In this document: one piece after another, positions 60,390 through 64,000 of the stretch
Numbering within the stretch: position 1 is the stretch's first letter
Layout: each line of letters starts with the position of its first letter
Assembly: GCA_020636135.1 (NCBI GenBank)
Contig: JACJYK010000001.1
Location: forward strand, 2,962,501-3,026,500
DNA length: 64,000 nucleotides
Direction: 5' to 3'
DNA from: Lewinellaceae bacterium
Lineage (GTDB): Bacteria; Bacteroidota; Bacteroidia; Chitinophagales; Saprospiraceae
Notes under the pieces: model-generated
Seen by the model: only the letters and a program-made list of their open reading frames with translations
Databases searched by the model: none
Told to the model about the DNA's origin: nothing
Made by a program: the position numbers and the translations under genes

Positions 60390-61814
60390 TTAATCTAATT
60401 TCAGTGGTTTGCCCAAATAATAATCAACCACCTTCAGCTTGAAGAGGTAGTCGAATTTTGCGATGGAAAAATTATTGGTGCCTTGTTCCAGCCGGTTTTT
60501 TGACTCCAGCAATTCGTAATTGTTGGCGGCACCCAATTCATAGCGGCGATTGGTATTGTCGTAAGCGACCTGCAATGCATTAAGGGTTTTTTCGGAAGCC
60601 TGGTAAGCCTTCTGGGCGGCCTTGGCATCCGCCACCGCATTTTGCACGGTCACTTTCAGGTTGTTGCGATTTTGTTCAATGTTCAGGCGGGTGTTTTCGA
60701 CCTGCAGTTCTGCTTGGCGGATGTCGGATGTCTTTTGCCCGCGACTGAAGATAGGGATATTGAGCTGAACCCCGGCACCCAAACCCAGGTTCTGATTGAG
60801 CTGATTGAAATAGGGTGTTTTCGTAATGTCAACTGCTTCAGCGGACGGAAACTGAACCGTAATGGGCGTATTGTCAATAATAACGGTTTGACTGATGTAG
60901 GTGGTTGTAAACCCACCAACTGTTTTGGCCAGGGTAGAATAATTGGAACTCAATCCAACGCCAATGCCGAAGGTTGGCAAATAAGATGCCTTAGCCATAT
61001 CGATGTTCTTCTCAATACGCTGCAGCATCAAATCATCGGCAGCCACGCTGGGTTGCGTCTCCAGGGACCGGGCATAAACTTCTTCAAACGTATAGGTGGT
61101 GGGATCCGCAGCCGGGATGGATATGGTCGGACGAACGATATCAAATGGTTCTGAGGGATCTATTTGCAGCAGGTTTTTCAGATTGATCAGTGCCTGGGCA
61201 ATGTTATTCTCGCTTGCAATGACATTTTGCTCATTGGTAGCTACCTGGGCATCAAGATCATACCGGTCATTGGGCGCTGCAGTCTCCGCGTCAATCATCT
61301 TCAACATCCGGTCAAGGTTTTGCTGGGCCAGGGCCAGTTGTTGACGATTGTTGTTCAGCCGTTCGTTTTCAAAAAGTATGTTCAGGTAAGCGATGACCAC
61401 ATCCAGGGCTACATCATTGGAAGTCTGCTGCTTGCGCACGTTGGCTTCCTGCATGGATAGACGGGCCTGCTCGATGGAAGTCTCAATGCGTCCTCCGGAA
61501 TAAATAGGCATGTTTGAACTGATATTCCAGGTATTGAAGCCTGCATTGGTCGGCACGAAGTCGTTGGTTGTAGGGTCGATGTTACGACCGAAGTTGTAAT
61601 TGAATCCCGACGAAGCACTTAAGTTCGGCAACCGGCTCCAGCGCGCTGCTTTAAGATCAACTTCCGCGCTTTCAATATTGATATCGGCTTGTTTGATCAC
61701 CAGGTTCTTCTCCCGCGCGTAGTTCACGCATTCTTCCAAACCCCATTTTTTCTGGCTGAAGGCCGTGGTAGCCATTAGCAAAGTCGCCCCCAGGATGAAG
61801 ATCAGGTTTTTCAT
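60390..61814 (-). CDS. TolC-family outer membrane efflux protein
   Basis: A 474-residue protein with a signal peptide (1-20) and two OEP repeats of the TolC fold (about 25-220 and 270-470); 'GLEECVNYAREKNLVIKQADIN' and 'NNYELLESKNRLEQGTNNF' are typical. It forms the trimeric outer-membrane duct for the adaptor encoded 6 bp downstream. It is first in the two-gene unit; the 235 bp upstream contain no gene that I can support. Confidence 0.92.
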   Translation of the reverse strand: MKNLIFILGATLLMATTAFSQKKWGLEECVNYAREKNLVIKQADINIESAEVDLKAARWSRLPNLSASSGFNYNFGRNIDPTTNDFVPTNAGFNTWNISSNMPIYSGGRIETSIEQARLSMQEANVRKQQTSNDVALDVVIAYLNILFENERLNNNRQQLALAQQNLDRMLKMIDAETAAPNDRYDLDAQVATNEQNVIASENNIAQALINLKNLLQIDPSEPFDIVRPTISIPAADPTTYTFEEVYARSLETQPSVAADDLMLQRIEKNIDMAKASYLPTFGIGVGLSSNYSTLAKTVGGFTTTYISQTVIIDNTPITVQFPSAEAVDITKTPYFNQLNQNLGLGAGVQLNIPIFSRGQKTSDIRQAELQVENTRLNIEQNRNNLKVTVQNAVADAKAAQKAYQASEKTLNALQVAYDNTNRRYELGAANNYELLESKNRLEQGTNNFSIAKFDYLFKLKVVDYYLGKPLKLD

Positions 61815-62049
61815 GTATAATGGTTGTTTTTAGTCAACTGTATCAGGCGGGTCTTCAGTCACCCGGATCCGCAAAAATCCATATTGCTACTGAAGGTCCT
61901 ACCATGTCCTGTCATGGATTTTAAAACCTCCCAATGATACGGACAGGTGTCTTAATGCAATAATAAAATCTATCAAGCTCGTGGATTTCCGGATGAACCG
62001 CTGGTAAACCGGGCAAAGTGTTCATTCCTGCCGATGAAAGGTGATCCCG
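61815..62049. other. 235-bp intergenic region
   Basis: It lies between the TolC gene start and the cytochrome gene end, both minus-strand. It should contain the TolC promoter, but I see no clear TAnnTTTG element or hairpin. Confidence 0.4.
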
Positions 62050-63075
62050 TCAGCGAGCCTGACTCAGGATATAGGCGCGCAGGTCTTCCAATTGCTGGAC
62101 GCTCATCTTCTCCGCCGTATATTGAGGCATATAGGCTTTCTTACCGGTTAGCGGAGAGGTACCCCACCGGACAACCTGGTAGATCGAATAGCGGTCGTAA
62201 ACAAACAAATGTTTTTCCAGGAATCGAAAGGTCATCCGGGTATTGTCCAGCGCAAAGAATGAATAACGCTCATCTTCATGGCAATGGAGGCAGCTCAGTT
62301 CGTAGATGTATTTGCCATTCTCCGGATCGCCCTCGATACCGGGGGCACCTGCCTTACGGTCGTCCGGAGGAGCGATAAAGGTAGCCGGAGAAAAATCCAG
62401 ATATTTTGAATGAATGAGTTCGCGGGCTGCCGTATTGTCCCCTTCACCGCGAAGGGCTTGCTGGATGGTTGCCAGTTCTTTCTCACTCAGATTGAGGTCC
62501 TTCATCCGGTAACCTAACGTCCAGAAATAAGCCAGTACTGACTCCATTTCCCAGGGCTCCAGCTCACGCCCCTGCGAACATTCGATGGCGCAGAGGTGGA
62601 TGGCTTCGCGCAGACTTTTTCGCGCTGGTTCGACCAGATCACCGTATTTCTTGTAATAATCACCATTGTACCAGGACTTCTTGTTGACCGTCCCGTAAAA
62701 GGTGGTTCCCTGCAAAAAGTCCAATTCATTGGTACGGGCGTAATCCAGTCGTGCCTGAGGATCGGCAATGGTCAGATCCGGGTCTTCGCGGACCTGATTA
62801 TGGCAGGAAGTACAGACAAAATGCCTGGATTGCTTGGTGGTGCGCCCTCCATCCGGGCGGGTGGTGATGCCGTACTTTACCAGTTCTTCCCCGCGTTTCG
62901 CCGATGCCCCGGTAACGCTCATATCCGGGCGGTTGGGTGATGACGGCTCTCCCAGGAGGCCCAGAATGACGGCCACCTCCGCATCATCGGCAACCACCGG
63001 AGTTTCCGGTGCGGATGAGGCGATGATCGCCAGTAACCCAATCAGTACGAATCCTGTGATAATACCGTATCGCAT
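62050..63075 (-). CDS. Exported diheme c-type cytochrome
   Basis: A 341-residue protein starting MRYGIITGF at 63075, which gives a clean signal peptide (to about residue 21); the longer frame would run into the upstream gene. Two heme c sites are visible: 'CTSCH' (about residue 92) and 'CLHCH' (about 259), so it is a two-domain cytochrome of periplasmic electron transfer. The first heme is preceded by 'TKQSRHFV', and 'MPQYTAEKMSVQQLEDL' near the C-terminus offers a Met ligand. It starts 4 bp after the DUF5777 gene and is co-transcribed with it. Confidence 0.85.
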   Translation of the reverse strand: MRYGIITGFVLIGLLAIIASSAPETPVVADDAEVAVILGLLGEPSSPNRPDMSVTGASAKRGEELVKYGITTRPDGGRTTKQSRHFVCTSCHNQVREDPDLTIADPQARLDYARTNELDFLQGTTFYGTVNKKSWYNGDYYKKYGDLVEPARKSLREAIHLCAIECSQGRELEPWEMESVLAYFWTLGYRMKDLNLSEKELATIQQALRGEGDNTAARELIHSKYLDFSPATFIAPPDDRKAGAPGIEGDPENGKYIYELSCLHCHEDERYSFFALDNTRMTFRFLEKHLFVYDRYSIYQVVRWGTSPLTGKKAYMPQYTAEKMSVQQLEDLRAYILSQAR

Positions 63076-63079
63076 CACT

Positions 63080-63931
63080 TCACAATATTTTAAACAGGCG
63101 TGAAATGGTAAAACCCAGCCGGAACTCGCCCTTTTTCCAGGCTTTGCGGGTATAGGGTATGAAGTCCGTCTCGGCGATTCCGGTTGCATTGGTCAGGTTA
63201 ATCTGGAAAACATGGCCACCGGTTTCGATCTCCACGCCAACGCCTAATGGCATATAATAATCATTGTCAGGAGTGCGCAGTGAGGATATCGGATAGGCAG
63301 CATCGAGTAATACAGCCAGGGACTTACTTACTTTAAGCCGTGATGCAAGCCCAACAGACCAGATATCATTTTCATCTCCGAAAGTGACAATATTGCGGTG
63401 AGTCCAACCCGCATTCAGCTGTACTGAAAAGCCAGGTGTGAAGCGTCGCGCTACCAGGACCTCACCATGGTACGAAAGCCGGTGTTTCACGGTCGCAAAA
63501 TAATTGATGGCTGTCACATCATTGGATCTGGCCATGGTGGTAATGGAAGCCAGTCCATAGGCGGTGATGGATACGGGTACCGCTTCGTTTTGAGTGAGAA
63601 TCCGGTATTTCACATTTCCGTGCAGCAGCTGGCGCAAAGGTCCGGAACCTTTCGTCCGGCCAATACCGATGGTTGCATTATTGGTGATGCCATAGTCAAA
63701 TCCAATAAAAATGTCACTGGCGTCCTCCAGCCCGTAAAAGGTATTCCACCCGCCCAAAGGACCGGCTATATCGCCAAACCGGTGGCCTACCCGGAAATCC
63801 AACCGGTATTGTGCCACGGTTTCCACACTTTGGGTATTGATAACCCGGGTGTCCTGAAAGGTGCGTTCCTGGGCCAGCACCAGTGTGCTAAACCATCCAA
63901 AAAATCCTATGACGATCAACCATTTCCGCAT
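63080..63931 (-). CDS. DUF5777-type outer-membrane beta-barrel protein
   Basis: A 283-residue protein; MRKWLIVIGFFGW at 63931 gives a signal peptide ending LVLAQ. I chose it over a Met six codons earlier because the upstream gene stops at 63937. The body is a series of amphipathic beta strands ('QYRLDFRVGHRFGDIAG', 'NATIGIGRTKGSGPLRQLL', 'HGEVLVARRFTPGFSVQL'), typical of the DUF5777 barrel group of Bacteroidota. Members often lie next to c-type cytochromes as here. Function is unknown. Confidence 0.82.
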   Translation of the reverse strand: MRKWLIVIGFFGWFSTLVLAQERTFQDTRVINTQSVETVAQYRLDFRVGHRFGDIAGPLGGWNTFYGLEDASDIFIGFDYGITNNATIGIGRTKGSGPLRQLLHGNVKYRILTQNEAVPVSITAYGLASITTMARSNDVTAINYFATVKHRLSYHGEVLVARRFTPGFSVQLNAGWTHRNIVTFGDENDIWSVGLASRLKVSKSLAVLLDAAYPISSLRTPDNDYYMPLGVGVEIETGGHVFQINLTNATGIAETDFIPYTRKAWKKGEFRLGFTISRLFKIL

Positions 63932-63936
63932 ATCAT

Positions 63937-64000
63937 TCAGGATAAGCATTTGATACCCAGCAGGATATCAGGTCCAACTCCTCTAACGTAAGATCCTTTG
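63937..64000 (-). CDS. C-terminal end of an upstream gene (5' part beyond the window)
   Basis: The minus-strand frame is open from the window edge for 20 codons and ends at TGA (63939-63937), 5 bp before the DUF5777 ATG. The tail reads 'KGSYVRGVGPDILLGIKCLS'. The length is too short to identify, but its spacing shows that it belongs to the same operon as the barrel and cytochrome genes. Confidence 0.55.
   Translation of the reverse strand, partial: KGSYVRGVGPDILLGIKCLS

Overview
The window looks like a chromosomal segment of a Bacteroidota bacterium, most likely of the Saprospiria type (inference). Directly visible support: secreted proteins ending in type IX secretion (T9SS) sorting domains of type A (8489-11971) and type B (26459-29253), a T9SS plug-type protein (57561-58937), several promoters with the Bacteroidota -7 element TAnnTTTG, almost no Shine-Dalgarno sequences, a CBM20-carrying GH77 glucanotransferase, and a DUF5777-type barrel protein. 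No rRNA, tRNA or CRISPR array was found.

Layout. 1-5942 (+): end of a flotillin, an EamA transporter, a toroid-fold hypothetical, an AT-rich Fe(II)/2-oxoglutarate oxygenase gene, and a GT39-type glycosyltransferase. 6089-8362 (-): rlmB, a TraB/GumN protein and a gamma carbonic anhydrase in one operon. 8489-11971 (+): a secreted fungalysin. 11978-16257 (-): a hexapeptide acyltransferase overlapping a beta-keto acid cleavage enzyme, a coiled-coil protein, and asd. 16332-22007 (+): four overlapping genes for a lamin-tail secreted protein, a membrane protein with a degenerate nuclease fold, an undecaprenol/diacylglycerol kinase and a membrane-anchored MutS-family ATPase. 22105-29253: an HIBADH-type dehydrogenase, a serine hydrolase, an ElaA-like acetyltransferase, a CotH protein and two tandem paralogous T9SS type B proteins. 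29260-33601 (-): a complete TRAP transporter (dctP-dctQ-dctM) and a phosphohexomutase. 33635-35783 (+): pcm and a two-domain ABC ATPase whose first half is degenerate.

36029-42861 (+) is the most interesting locus. It encodes a 1441-residue propeller hybrid histidine kinase, two paralogous stand-alone receivers and a GAF/class III nucleotide cyclase. It contains no DNA-binding output domain, so the output is plausibly a cyclic nucleotide.

42971-48200 is repeat-rich: a lipoprotein gene, a DUF486 gene, a 1.5-kb array of about 309-bp units, a gene remnant, tadA, 13 perfect copies of a 14-bp repeat, and a 1.36-kb IS3-family element. 48211-58937 is ordinary metabolism and envelope: guaB-mpg, a Nudix-like regulator divergent from a carboxylesterase, a HAD hydrolase overlapping a CAT-fold protein, an RlpA-like protein, malQ and the T9SS plug protein. 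58965-64000 (-): a TolC/membrane-fusion pair without its pump, then a diheme cytochrome, a DUF5777 barrel and the tail of another gene that continues beyond the window.
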